The notes beneath the pieces are model-generated. The model was given only the letters and a program-made list of their open reading frames with translations. It searched no databases and had not been told where the DNA came from. Position numbers and translations under genes: made by a program. A stretch of DNA of 64,000 bases from Coprinus comatus (Eukaryota; Basidiomycota; Agaricomycetes; Agaricales; Agaricaceae): positions 186,001 to 250,000 of the forward strand of contig JAWPGT010000028.1 in assembly GCA_034638255.1 (NCBI GenBank), in the 5' to 3' direction. How positions within the stretch are numbered: position 1 is the stretch's first letter; each line of letters begins with the position of its first letter. Positions 24,352-35,998 of this stretch are shown one piece after another.

Positions 24352-25972
24352 ATGCTCAAAAGGAACTTCCCTTCTTGACTTACCAAATGAAACTCTCTGT
24401 GAGATATTCAACGAACTCGATTGCAAGGAGCTTATGTCAATCCGAACGGTATGGTTAACATTACGACTACAGTAATAGACTGACGAAGTTGCCAGGTCTG
24501 TGAAAGAATTCATTCAGTAACAAAGACGCGTCAACTGTGGGAGAACTTAGCACAGGAAATACAGGCGTCGCCTTCTGCCTCACCTACGGAAGCACCATTT
24601 CATTCGTATTCTGACTCGGAACTGGAACAATGGGTTATAAGACGTCATCGAATTCAATATCTATGGAAGAATCCGAAAAGTATAAAGCTACGCACAAAGA
24701 TCATAGATCTCGACATACCATTATCTGCAGCTCGATTACTCCCTGGAGGTCGATGGGTTCTAGGCATCACACATAATAGCAAAGTGTATTCCTGGGATCT
24801 CGAATATCCTCAATCCATTCCTCAACTTTTAGTTGATGCCAGTGCTATTGATGAGCAGACGGGCTTGAGAGACGATCTGGACAGCTGGTCATTTTGGGAA
24901 AGCTCCGACCGGTCTCGTGTATCTCTTCGGATGGTATTATTTAGGCAGATTCCACGTAAGATGTGCTTTTCTTTTGTGTTAAGTGTTCGTTGATCGTCTT
25001 CATTAGCTATGGGTACACCACATTCACGTTTCTGTTTCTATGAGGTGCAATCTGAGGGTCATGGGCCTCGGGCAACCTTGAATGTGCGCCTAATCAATAT
25101 TTCACGACATCTTTCGCAAAACCAACTCGTAGTTGCATTGACGGATGAATACATGGTGAATATACACAGTCAAACGCATTTCCCATCTATGGTCGATCCG
25201 CAAATTTTGTCCATTTTCAAATGCACTTCTGGGAGCGAAAACCTTGAACGGTTTGTAGTGGATATAACAAGCTGGGATATGGTAAGCTGGTTTCTAAACT
25301 GCTGGTAGCGACCGTCGAAGCTCACGAATGTGTTTCTTCTCTCACAGGAGGAGGCTTGGATTCTCTGTAATGATCGTATTGCCTTTCTTGGGATGACTAC
25401 AATGGACATATACAGCTTGGAGCAACTCTTCCTTGGTGATCACGTATTCCATCCTTTACATCGAATACCATTGGAAAACTGTCGAGTGTCCCGGCCAATT
25501 CCTATAAGGCAGGCTCAAGATCAATGTACTGAAATTCGAATGTCTTGTCTTTCCGATTGTATATATCAAGGCTTATCATTCAAGAAGGATGCTGATTCAT
25601 CTGTCGAAATCATAAATCAAGGTGATTTTTCATGTTTTAGATCCCCAATTTGGATGTTAAACCTCTTCATTTACAGAATGCTATCGACCTGATCATATTC
25701 GACCTTTAGTGCTAATGTCACCGGGGTATCTTCATTCTGTCCTCCTCGTTTGTGAGGGACTTGACGATGTTATGGTAGAGATTCTGGAACATTCATGGGA
25801 CTCAAAATCTGAGGGATTGATTCGACATAGTATTCTGTTACCAGAGAAACTTGGTGCGGTTTTCTTATCAGATTCGATTGGACTCTGCGAAGATTTAGGT
25901 CGAATGGTTACTTTTGGACCTTTATTTAGAAACGATTACAACAAAAAGTTGATGGTGATTGACCTACTCTGA
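24352..25972 (+). CDS. F-box domain protein (F-box gene 3), best preserved copy
   Basis: The F-box exon ends at 24448 (SLLDLPNETLCEIFNELDCK). Exons 24496-24955, 25007-25281, 25348-25621 and 25677-25972 follow and total 1305 nt, a whole number of codons, with canonical introns and no stops. The order of blocks is RQLWENLAQEIQ, LLPGGRWVLGITHNSKVYSW, LLVDASAIDEQTG, SRFCFYEVQSEGHG, EEAWILCNDR and MSPGYLHSVLL, ending MVIDLL. The start upstream of the F-box is unresolved: the frame meets a TAG shortly before, so a short 5' exon (perhaps from the ATG at 24215) is needed or the 5' end is lost. It probably acts as a substrate receptor of an SCF ubiquitin ligase; the target domain is unknown. It runs opposite to genes 1 and 2. 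Confidence 0.75.
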
Positions 25973-26269
25973 TGTTGGACGTTTGTGTTCTCCATATGAC
26001 AGTCTACTGTACTGACCACTTCTGCAAATTATACGTACCCCATAATCATATCCCTTTAGATTTTTAATCATTGTCTCAGATACTACTGATCGTATATCAT
26101 ATATCTACAAAAGGAATGAGTGGTGTGGGCAGAGTACACTGTTCTGCGTTTTCAACACCCACGATACTCAGCTTGTGATTGATTGAGTTCTTCTGGTTAC
26201 GTGTCCATCATTCCACAATGCACACACAGCTTAAGCACCATCGTACCATGTTCTGAGGGATATATCCCC
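25973..26269. other. 3' flank of F-box gene 3
   Basis: No gene. It ends at the left end of an LTR insertion that begins at 26270. Confidence 0.4.
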
Positions 26270-27438
26270 TGTTATAATCTTGCCTACACCTCTGTTTCAG
26301 TATAGACAATGCTATGATGGACCTCTTCAAGGTGCTCATAGGAGGAGAACGTCCACTCTTACTGAGACTACTTTCAGGGGACAACCTCCACAGTACTCAG
26401 ACTGTAGATCACAGGTGTTCCTTACTAGTAAGCCGTTCGTGCAGGAGTTAGAGCTGACTCCGAGTTCTAGGGTTATCAAGGTAGAGGCAGAACGATGATA
26501 GCAAGTAGAATGGAGGGAACGAGAGTATTAAGCTGGAGCTTAATCTCTGTCACTGTCCATGTATTTATACAACTACGATGTACAGGTTGTAGTGTTATGA
26601 CCACGAACCGTTAAGCTGAACACTCCTGGAACTTAAACGCTAGAGTGCAGTCGTGTAGGAACGTGCGATCAATAAACACTCTGCTGCAATCTCAAGGCCT
26701 TTCAACCTAGTGACCGAGAGGTATGGAGACAGAGATGTATAAGGGCTACAACAGAAGAGATTAAAGCTTAAGGCTTTAATCGTCTACTACATCGAGTATT
26801 TATACTATTCTAGGGATGTACCTAATAATAGCTACTAACTAATTATAACCTAATACTCGTCATCGCTTTATAATCTACTCCATACACAATGCTAGAACTG
26901 TCAACAGGAGTAGGTGAGACATCGGGGTCGGGGACTATTTACTCCATATACAATGAAAGATTAGTCAACAGGAGTAAAATGACGAAACGGATAACTAATA
27001 CTGGAGCTGGGGAAATGTATACTTCTAAGCATAAGTGGAGTCTCATACTTAGTTCGACGTTAGGTCATAACGATGTCATAGTGATGTCACTGTGATGTCA
27101 CCGGGGAATGGTATGTCAAGCGGAGTCGTCCATGGTGTCATCATTGGGAATGAGTTCGGGGAAGATGGCGAACAAGTCTTCCTCGGTGGTGGTGGTACGG
27201 GCCGGTGGTTTGGGTGGACTTGTAACATGTAGGCTGTGTGTGATACATGTGAGACAGGAAGGTGAAACTATCTACAGCTGAAACAGTGAGTGAGGCAACA
27301 AGTGGAAGTCCGTAGAAGGTACTAGTCCAAGGCTATACGAAACAGTAGTCCAAGGCTATGTGAAATGAGTAAGAGAAAGTACACTATCGTCCATCATTAG
27401 TTCTAATGATTAGTCATGATAAATATGAAACCATAACA
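26270..27438 (+). mobile_element. Solo LTR, family B, interrupted by another LTR
   Basis: Begins TGTTATAATC and ends ATAACA (inverted TGTTA/TAACA ends). Without the nested insertion at 26593-27227 and its duplicated 5 bp it is 529 bp, the same length as the near-identical copy at 35100-35628. Flanking 5-mers are TCCCC and TTCCC, an imperfect target duplication. It carries no coding capacity. Strand is assigned by similarity to the other copy. Confidence 0.8.
26593..27227 (+). mobile_element. Solo LTR, family D, nested in family B LTR
   Basis: A 635-bp element, TGTTATGACC to TTGTAACA, with a perfect 5-bp target duplication TGTAG (26588-26592 and 27228-27232). It disrupts the family B LTR, whose intact copy at 35100-35628 shows the empty site. 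A second, inverted copy of family D lies at 29077-29710. Confidence 0.88.
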
Positions 27439-27521
27439 TTCCCTATCCCACTACAAAACCTTAGACTGACAATATTTCCTTGCTTCTTCCATCCTATCAC
27501 TTTTTTAAACCTCTCTCAAAA

Positions 27522-29027
27522 ATGCATGGAAAGAAACCTCAGGACAAGAAGAAAATTTCTGCCACTGAAGCTTGCAAGGCTTTGGCCCAACATACCCATT
27601 CACTGCAAGTCCCAGATGATGCTTTCACTCAGGCAATCTCTGTCATTCAGGAATGTGTCTGCAAATCACCTTGTTTACTCGTGAGTATGCACTTGCCTAG
27701 CTATACCTAATTTAACTGTTTGACTAATATTCTCATCAGAGAAGAAAGTACCCAGTGAGACATCAGGTTGGTATAGTACTTTTTCCACCTGTTATGACCA
27801 TCACTACATCACCAGACTATTTTGAGCAAGTTCCAGAAATACCTCTTGACTCCTTAAATAACTGAACTATAGTTAGTTTGCACTAGTTAATCAGCCAAGC
27901 TATAATTAGTGTACCTATTTTCTTTCTTCTTCTAACACTCATCTCATCCCTTTCCCTTACTTGTAAGGGCAACTCAAGGATTGGCAACTCAGCATGATGT
28001 CTAGTGAGGAAATCCAAAGTTATATTAAGTCAGAAATGCAATACAACAAATACACCATACCTAGCAAGGAAATCCAAAGAGAAAGAGACAAGGATTTGCT
28101 TGCCAGACATCTACATTAAGTACTGCTACCAGAAAAGGAAAGTTGGCCATCATACCAATGTTGGTGAATTAGGTGCCTATAACACATGAGGTGGAAGGTC
28201 ACATTGATGCAGTGGTCCAGAGCTATACAAATTCTGATGAAATGATAAGTTGGAGTCAGCATTGGTTGCTGAGTCAGAGACATTGGCAGTCAGTGAATTG
28301 GCAATAGGGTCAGAAAGAATATCAGAAAGTGGTCCCCTTACGTTACTTGTTTCATAAACAGTTCTTACATGTTTTATCTTTGTTACAAGTATCAGTAGAA
28401 GTAGTACTTACTTGTATGTTTCACTCTTTGTTTCATCTATTCTTAAACCCTCAGTAGATAGTATAAATAGCTGCTTGTATTAGCCCTTGAAGTCCCAAGC
28501 TTCAAGTTGGTTAACTTCTAATCTATTTATACTATGATCTTCTGCCTGAACACCTGTCTCAAGCTGCCACTGTGTACAAGAGATTAGGATCATAACACCA
28601 CCACAATAATCAACCAGCTACTAACTATGAGCTGTGTTTGGTTATAGCTGATAATGAAGACCCAGTAATAGATTTTGATGGGCTTATCCAAGTGAGAACA
28701 GAGTCAAAGAAGGCTAACACTGAAAAATATGTGGAGCTTGTTTCCCAGATCCAGTTATATATTGAAACACTCTACTTTAAAAGCAAAATTGACTCTGAGT
28801 GCAAATCTGAGCTTAAAAGTGTTGTGAATAAATTGTTAAAGCAAAGATTAATGCTTCTCAAAACACTTTCCAAGCACTTGAACAATAAGAAATACACAAA
28901 TAGTTGTCTGATTGTGAGTCAGTTATGCCATTATTACAATCTGTGTTGCTGGAGAGTCCAATGCATTCTAGAGAGTTAAGCTTGAAAGACAAAAGTGAGC
29001 ATTTTATTTTTTAAACATTCCGACTAG
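27522..29027 (+). pseudogene. Broken paralogue of the 11977-13959 nuclease-like gene
   Basis: An exon at 27522-27680 (MHGKKPQDKKKISATEACKA) is joined by a GT-AG intron to a 27-nt exon at 27740-27766. After a solo LTR in the next intron, the exon 28648-28913 (EDPVIDFDGLI, ESKKANTEKYVEL, HLNNKKYT) is clearly homologous to the helical exon at 13220-13480 of the minus-strand gene and ends at the equivalent GTGAGTCAG donor. The following exons, including the D...ExK part, are missing: the sequence stops at a CATCAGG element end at 29028. The first exon has no match in the other gene, so it may belong to a different N-terminus or a separate gene. Confidence 0.6.
27790..28597 (+). mobile_element. 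Solo LTR, family E, inside an intron of the broken nuclease-like gene
   Basis: An 808-bp element from TGTTATGACCATC to GATCATAACA with a perfect 5-bp target duplication CCACC (27785-27789 and 28598-28602). A TATA-like GTATAAATAG lies at about 28461 on the plus strand, which suggests plus orientation. It sits within the intron that starts at 27767. Confidence 0.85.
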
Positions 29028-29076
29028 CATCAGGACTTTGCACAATTCCTTCAGGCTCCTTGGACCTCCTTGGAGG
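29028..29076. mobile_element. Terminal fragment of a CATCAGG-family DNA transposon
   Basis: Reads CATCAGGACTTTGCACAATT and continues with CTCCTTGGACCTCCTTGGAGG, like the inner end of the elements at 39960 and 42460 (CATCAGGATTTTGCGCATG, CTTGGAGG). It is preceded by AG, as in the three complete elements. It is cut off at 29077 by the family D LTR. Confidence 0.6.
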
Positions 29077-29710
29077 TATTATGAGCCCACCCAATCTACC
29101 GGCCCGCACCACTACCACGGAAGAAGATCTGTTTGCCATCTTCCCCGAGCTCATTCCCCAAGACAACTCTGTCATGGATGACATCGTATGACGAAGAGAC
29201 TCCAAGCCCCACTGTGGTCTACAAGACACCACTATGACCTAACATCGAACTAAGTATAAGTTTCCGTTTATATTTAGAAGGTTGCATTTCCCTGACTCCA
29301 GTATTACTTATCAGTTTCGTCATTTTACTCCTGTTGACTAATCTTTCATTGTGTATGGAGTAAACAGTCCCTGACCCTGATGTCTCACCGACTTCTGTTG
29401 ACAGTTCTAGCATTGTATATGGAGTAGATTATAAAGCGATGACAAGTAGAAAGGATATAATTAGTTAGTAGCTATTATTAGGTACATCCCTAGAATAGTA
29501 TAAATACTCAATGTATTAGACGATTAAAGCCTTAAGCTTTAATCTCTTCTGTTGTATCCCTTATACATCTCTGTCTACATACCTCTCGGTCACTAGGTTG
29601 AAAGGCCTTGAGATTGCAGTAGAGTGTTTATTGAACGCATGTTTCTACATAACTGCACTCTAGTGTTTAAGTTCCAGGAGTGTTCAGCTTAACGGTTCAT
29701 GGTCATAACA
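29077..29710 (-). mobile_element. Solo LTR, family D, second copy (inverted, decayed)
   Basis: Reverse-orientation copy of the 26593-27227 LTR, 634 bp against 635 bp. It differs largely by transitions (for example TGTTACAAG has become TATTATGAG at its left end). No matching target duplication is visible, so one border may be recombined. On its right, 29711-29737 resembles the last 27 bp of the family E LTR. Confidence 0.75.
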
Positions 29711-29745
29711 GTGCCCAAGAGATCTAGGATCATAACACATCTGGT

Positions 29746-30490
29746 CATGGAGAGTTGGTTGTAGGGGTAGATGTCACTGGGCTATTCTAGCATGTCATTA
29801 GCCAGGATAGGGTGTTTCAGTTTTGGTGGGTCTTTCCCAGATTTTGTGAAGGCTCCTGTTTTATCGAGGAATTTAGCAAGAGCTCCTATCCCTTCTTTGG
29901 TACCTAGGATATCTGGGAGGAAGATTGTTGGGGAGGCTTTTCAAAGTATGTGTCTGTGAGTGGCATAGTGTTCACATTGGGTGATGATACTATATGTTCA
30001 TGGGTTTGGCAAGATGCGTTGTCACATGGGCATGTGTTCAGTTCAGTTGGGACAAATTGTTCATAGTACTCGCCCATATATCCATGGCCCATTCAACATT
30101 GGACTAGGCATCCAAATAGTTCTCTGTGGCAGGATAGGAGGGAGAAGTGGTGAGATGGTTTCAGTGATAGGGGTGTTCTTCCAGTCATGAGTCCATGACT
30201 TCAAGACTCGTTCTTTTGCTTTCTGCAGGGTGAAAAAGTTGTTGTGGGCTCAGTTTGGCATTGAAGATAGGTGGCTTCCTTCGCCAGTGTGTCTGCTCTT
30301 TCATTTCCAACTATATCACAATGACCTGGGCACTATTCAATAGCATGTGGGTATGTAGTATTAGTTCTTTCTGTTTTCCCATGCACTGACTAATAGCTAT
30401 CATATGTTGAAGATGACTCTGTTGGCAGAAGTACTAGTAGAGTACTTTCAGTTATATCCAATCACATAGATAGAAGGAATACACAATTCT
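29746..30490 (-). pseudogene. Relic of a non-LTR retrotransposon (RNase H and C-terminal domain)
   Basis: Minus-strand readings give CPGHCDIVGNERADTLAKEA (about 30270-30345), the end of an RNase H domain as in fungal LINE-type reverse transcriptases. Then follow KAKERVLKSWTHDWK, a Cys/His zinc-like segment (GEYYEQFVPTELNTCPC then THEHIV), and LGTKEGIGALAKFL, a usual C-terminal string of these elements. Frames shift and stops occur between the blocks, so it is dead. The reverse transcriptase part is absent (5' truncation, usual for LINEs). Confidence 0.7.
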
Positions 30491-30629
30491 ACTATTAGGA
30501 TCTCCAAGGTTACATTCCAATATTATTACATTATGCTTTAGTTAATTGGATAGGAACACTCTGTATTGGAAGCAGAGATAAGTAGAAAGAACACAATAAA
30601 CACAAAATAGACATCAGCACATGTCATAC

Positions 30630-31100
30630 ACTGTGCCAGTGACTTGGTAATCCTATTAGCAGTGATTGTTTTAGATAAATCCTCGGATCTACATTGTCAG
30701 ACATAGTAAAGATGTTTGTGTACATGCGGTTCTACTCTACTTCATTATGTTGTACTTGCTTCTGTTCCCATGGATATTTATGTACTCACCACTCTGTTCC
30801 CATTCATCTATGCACATTCCCATGTACTCCACATACGTATTTATATCAAGTAGACTACACTGTAGTTGCTCTGTCCACTTGACTTTAATATAACTGGGTT
30901 GTTTTCGCACTTAGCTGGTTTACTTCCTCTAGAGGCTTATACCTCCTACCAGTATAATTCCTACAAATCCACACAGATTATCAAGTACTAGTGAGTATTT
31001 ATCCAAGCTTTACTTTACTTGCAAGTGTGGGTCTCAGAGTAAAGCTTAGCTATGACCTTGATAATCCAGTTAGATTATTGAGTCACTTACGCAGTGCATA
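30630..31100. repeat. Second copy of the 14775-14930 segment, carrying an LTR insertion
   Basis: The flanks (ACTGTGCCAGTGACTTGG before, ACAGATTATCAAGTACTAG after) match the copy at 14775 apart from the inserted 30654-30965. The segment lies just upstream of F-box gene 4 and may be part of an old duplicated upstream region. Confidence 0.65.
30654..30965. mobile_element. Solo-LTR-like insertion, 312 bp
   Basis: The insertion is defined by comparison with the empty site at 14800 and by a perfect 5-bp duplication AATCC (30649-30653 and 30966-30970). It starts TATTAGC and ends CCTACA, close to the TG...CA ends of LTRs with the first G changed to A. No coding capacity. Confidence 0.65.
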
Positions 31101-31745
31101 AGTTACTAGCATTCTTTCTTGATTCTACACCCATCGTACACTATGATTTGTTCTTTAATCACAGCCATTTATAATGTGATTCGCCAGTTTGACTTGAGAT
31201 CACTTCCAGGATTTGGCTGTCTATACTGGTTTGCAAACACCTGGCCTTGTGCCTTGTCGTATCTTTACATCTTGTATACAAAACCTCTGGTGCAGGGTTG
31301 GCTTCCCAAGTGCATTAAACTCATAGACCTACCTCCAGAAATCTTGCATAAAGTCTTTATACATCTAAACTACAAGGACCTCTTCTCAATCAGAATGGTA
31401 TGTCAAAGTAAACTCAACTCATATTGGGAGCTAATGAACTTTTTAAGACCTGCAACAAAACATATGCCATCTCCAAGACACATTAACCGTGGAAGGCTTT
31501 GGCTCAGGAAATACAAGATTTGCCTTCTGTGCCACCAACAGAAGTGTCATTGGATTCTTACTCTAACTTGGAACTAGAAGAATATGTCATTAGACATTGT
31601 TGGATTCAGCATCTGTGGAATAACCCTGAAAAAATAAAACTACACACAAGAATTATGAATCATGATATACAATTCTTCAATACTTGATTGCTACTAGGAG
31701 GGCAATGGGTCCTTGGTATTACCAAACAAAGTCAAGTGTATGTTG

Positions 31746-32122
31746 TGTTGAAAGCAATGTGTATGCATGAAGACATAGTTATATAATGATACACAGAGTA
31801 GTAGTTAGTATGTTGACTTTAGGGAGAGAGCAGAGTGTAAGAGAACTTGTTAGTTCAAGAACTAAAGAATACAGGAGCGAATGTAAACTACTTATACTAA
31901 ATACTGCTGGTCCATGCTACAACAATAAGGAGTCAGGTGTCAACTACATGTAACTAATTATACATGAAACAGGAGTCTAAACAGGAGTTGAAATACGTAG
32001 GTGAAACACTAACTACAACCAATAGGAGCTGCCATATAATGCAAAGCAAGTATGAAATGATTAAAGTGAAACGGAATGAAAATGTCATGTGACTATCTAA
32101 TAATAGTCTGTATTTTCCAACA
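31746..32122 (-). repeat. 3' LTR of the copia element
   Basis: 377 bp, TGTTGAAAGC to TTTTCCAACA on the plus strand. It is adjacent to the polypurine tract and differs from the 5' LTR by a small number of substitutions and an 11-bp length difference. Confidence 0.9.
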
Positions 32123-32132
32123 CTCCCCTTTT
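32123..32132 (-). other. Polypurine tract of the copia element
   Basis: Reads AAAAGGGGAG on the minus strand, directly beside the 3' LTR. This is the normal position of the plus-strand DNA primer of LTR elements and it fixes the element's orientation. Confidence 0.8.
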
Positions 32133-32524
32133 CATAAGCGTAGTTGACAATTAAGCGCCAATACTCACTAATCCATATTATTTTTTAATGTGCACTTGGA
32201 AGCAGCAAAGGTTGGGGTTGAAAATACTAAACCAAAGTGACTGTTCCTGAAATTCTCAAATTTAACTTGACCAAGGTTCTTCGTGAGAAGATCTGCGGGA
32301 TTGGAAGTGCCAGGGATGAAAAATAATAGAACCTTCTTATCAGCAAGACATTGCTGAATGAAGTGGAATTTGATGTCAATGTGTTTTGACCTCTTCTCAA
32401 CTGTAGGGTTTTGAGTGATGAAGAGGGAGCCCATGTTGTCTCCACAAATTTCCATCAGTTCACCATTAGATAAACTGAGTTCCATCATTAACTGACGGAT
32501 CCACACAGCTTGACAGCAGCTATC

Positions 32525-33110
32525 TGTCATATTCCGTTCCATCACATGACCACTAACCCTGAATTCTGCCAAGTTCACATATCACAATTCTGATTAGATA
32601 GTGAATCTCCGGATTTCTGATCTTCCTGAATTTCCTAATTTCCAGATTTCCATTGTTCATTATTTATTCAAAGGGACTTTTCCGTCCTCCAGAAATTCCA
32701 GGTTTTTCTTATCTTGCTTTATTCTTCAGTTATCAATTCTATTCAGTTTAGTTTGACATTTCCATGTGTTTCCTATGCTTCTTAATTCTCCAATATTATG
32801 CCATTACTTTCTGTCTTCCGTTTTATCTACCTCCGTTTGTATTTCTTCTCTGATTTGGATTTCCGTTATTCCTTATTACCTTTTTTATCCATTACGGCAT
32901 TTCGTATAAATAGTTCACTGCTATGTTTATATTTCCTCAGTTTCAGAATCGACTTGATATACTCTTAACTCTCTGTATCATCTCAACCATCTGCACTCTT
33001 ACTTTTCTGGTCTCCCGGAAATTTGTAAATCGTCCTTGTACAAATTCCAGAGGTGCAGCACACACGCTGAAGCCAAGGGTCACCCCTCTCGGTATTTTCA
33101 GTATTTAACA
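32525..33110 (+). mobile_element. Solo LTR (586 bp) nested in copia RNase H
   Basis: TGTCATATTC to TATTTAACA with a perfect 5-bp target duplication CTATC (32520-32524 and 33111-33115). A TATA-like GTATAAATAG lies at 32905. It splits the RNase H reading between EYMALSDS and CCQAVWIRQL. Unrelated in sequence to the other LTRs here. Confidence 0.88.
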
Positions 33111-35099
33111 CTATCAGAAAGCGCCATATATTCAGCCTCAGTAGAGGACAAGGCAACTATCTTTTGTGCTTGACTGACCCATGTGACTGGACAGGAGGCT
33201 AAAGACCTGAAGTAGCCTGTCTGAGAATGACGGTCCATTGGATCACTATCCCAATCTGAATCACTGTAGGTGATAAAACCTTCACCTTTTCCTCCATCAA
33301 GCACCATGTGATATTCCTTGGTAGCAAGAAGGTATTGGCAAATGTATAGAGCATGTTTGAGATGCTCTTCAGTGGGGTTGTGGGCATGTTGACTCAATTT
33401 AGTAACTGCAAACCCAATGTCTGGGCAAGTTCCAATCATCAAGTACAACAGTGATCCAATCACCTATTGGTAGTGTGTCCAAAGCGTGGCATTGACAGGA
33501 CCAGTGTTAGGAATGGCATGGTAACCTTCTGGCAGTGGAGTTTGCACTGGTTTGGTTTCTCTGCCTGCACTGTCAATCTTAAACTGTTTGAGGATCTTCT
33601 GTAAGTAAGAAGCCTGATCCAAGAAGATTTTTCGATTTTTCCTATCACAGCAGATGCGCATGCCTAGAAATTCTTTAACTTCACTAGCATCATGGCATTC
33701 CCAATGCTTCATGAACTTCCCTTTTAACTTTTTAAGTAGGGTGGAGTCATTTCCCATGAATAGTACGTCATTGACATAGACAATGGCAATGCAGATCTTG
33801 CCAGTTTTCTTGTCTCAGTAGATATATATGCCTGCATCGGATTCACATCGATCAAAGCCTAGGTCTTTCATGGAAGTTGCCATTTCCTTCCACCAGGCTA
33901 ATCCGGCTTGTTTAAGGCCATACAATGCACAACGTAACCTCCAGACTTTATTCTCCTTCCCTTCCTGAATGAAACCTTTGGGTTGTTTTATGTAGATTTC
34001 CTCATCCAGTTTTCCATATAAGTACGCTGTCTTTACATCAACAGTCTCAATATCCCAGTCATTCAAAGCTGCTAAGCCAAGAAGGATATGAGTGGACTCA
34101 TAATATACAACTGGGGAAAATAGTTCATCAAAGTCAATACCTTCGACCTGAGAAAATCCTTTTGCCATGAGACGAGCACGTTTCTGGCCATCTCCTTTGA
34201 CATTGAAAACCCATCAGTTTTGAATAGCTTTCCTCCCCTTAGGGAGATCCACAATTTCATATACCTTGTGCTTCTTAAGCGCTGTCAACTCTTCTTTGCA
34301 TACTTCTAGCCATTTTTGTCTTTCTTCTGGATCAAGTTTACCAAGATCACAGAATTGAACAGGGATTTTTGCAGCATTACTATATGCAAGTTTGGCTTTT
34401 GTCAGCAAAATATTAATCCATTCTAACCCCCCTTCCCTGGAAAGCCATTGTTGCATTTCATCCTCATCTTCAGGAGGTGCTGCAGGATTGTGCTCCCCTT
34501 GACTCTCCATCCAATGTTTATAGTTTTCACCATATTGCTCAAGCCGTTGGCAAGCTTCTTCGTTAGATAGATTTTGAGGTTTGCTACAAGGCATTTTGAA
34601 CCAGTTTGATGGACTAGGTTCTTCCAGAGAAATATTATCATAATCATGTAGAATTTCGGACAGATGCTTATGTCTGTAAGCATTATTGGGTCTTTCCGGA
34701 ACTTTATGTTCATGGCCAGAATGGTGTGGTTCAGAAGAAGGACCTTCTTGAGCATGTTTAGGTAAGGGATGATGTGCTCTTTCAGGTTGAGACCTTCCTC
34801 ATGTCTTAGGTGGATGATAATGATCTGCATGATTGTGATTGTGATCATCATGGTGGTGATGATTGAGGGAATCCTCACTCACATAACTCAATGTGTCATC
34901 TTCATCCTCTGTTTCGACTTTTGGTCATCTGGAGGGAGATTTAGCAGGAGGAGTTGGAGGAGGAGGGATAGAGGGATTGCGAGCTGGTACAGGCAGATCT
35001 GAAGGTCGAGTAGGATTACTCAGTGTCTTCGGAGGAATAGCAGGGGGATCTGCTGGGAAGTCGAAATAATCTGTGTCTGATCCATCATCTGACATTCTG

Positions 35100-35628
35100 T
35101 GTTATAATCTTGCCTACACCTCTGTTTCAGTATAGACAATGCTATGATGGACCTCTTCAAGGTGCTCATAGGAGGAGAACGTCCACTCTTACTGAGACTA
35201 CTTTCAGGGGACAACCTCCACAGTACTCAGACTGTAGATCACAGGTGTTCCTTACTAGTAAGCCATTTGTGCAGGAGTTAGAGCTGACTCCGAGTTCTAG
35301 GGTTATCAAGGTAGAGGCAAAACGATGATAGCAAGTAGAATGGAGGGAACGAGAGTATTAAGTTGGAGCTTAATCTCTATCACTGTCCATGTATTTGTAC
35401 AACTACGATGTACAGGTTGTAGGCTGTGTGTGATACATGTGAGACAGGAGGGTGAAACTATCTACAGCTGAAACAGTGAGTGAAACAACAAGTGGAAGTC
35501 TGTAGAAACTACTAGTCTGAGGCTATATAAAACACTAGTCCAAGGCTATGTAAAATGAGTAAGAGAAAGTACACCATCGTCCATCATTAGTTCTAATGAT
35601 TAGTCATGATAAATATGAAACTGTAACA
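35100..35628 (+). mobile_element. Solo LTR, family B (529 bp), nested in copia pol
   Basis: Near-identical to the family B LTR at 26270-27438 without its nested insert, from TGTTATAATC to CTGTAACA. Flanking 5-mers TTCTG and TTCCA match only partly, so the target duplication is decayed. It lies between the integrase C-terminal part and the spacer before reverse transcriptase. Confidence 0.8.
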
Positions 35629-35998
35629 TTCCATCAAAGAGGTCATCAGGAGGGTTTGGGGGTGGGGTTCATAGATCTCTATGTCGATCAGTGGCAGATA
35701 ATTCACATTTAGGGAACCATTCTTCCTCGAAGATTGCTGTGTGTGCTGTATAAATAATGTTCCCTTTTTGGTGACACATGAACTTTAGGTTATGACCATC
35801 ATAACCCAAAAAGATCATTGTCTCCAACTTGGCTGCGAGTTTATTTTCACGCACAGCAGGTGGCAGGTACACATAAGCTCCACACCCAAACACATGTAAA
35901 CCATTTACATTAGGCTTATTTCCATGCATTAATTCAAATGGTGTTCGATACTTGAGACATTTCATTGGTGTTCTATTATAGATATGAATTGCCGTTTC

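Noticed and set aside
27100..27230. Possible gene reading in the family D LTR (repeated GATGTCA, GGTGGTGGT)
   Set aside because: It lies inside an LTR with a second inverted copy at 29077-29710; no gene signal survives in both copies.
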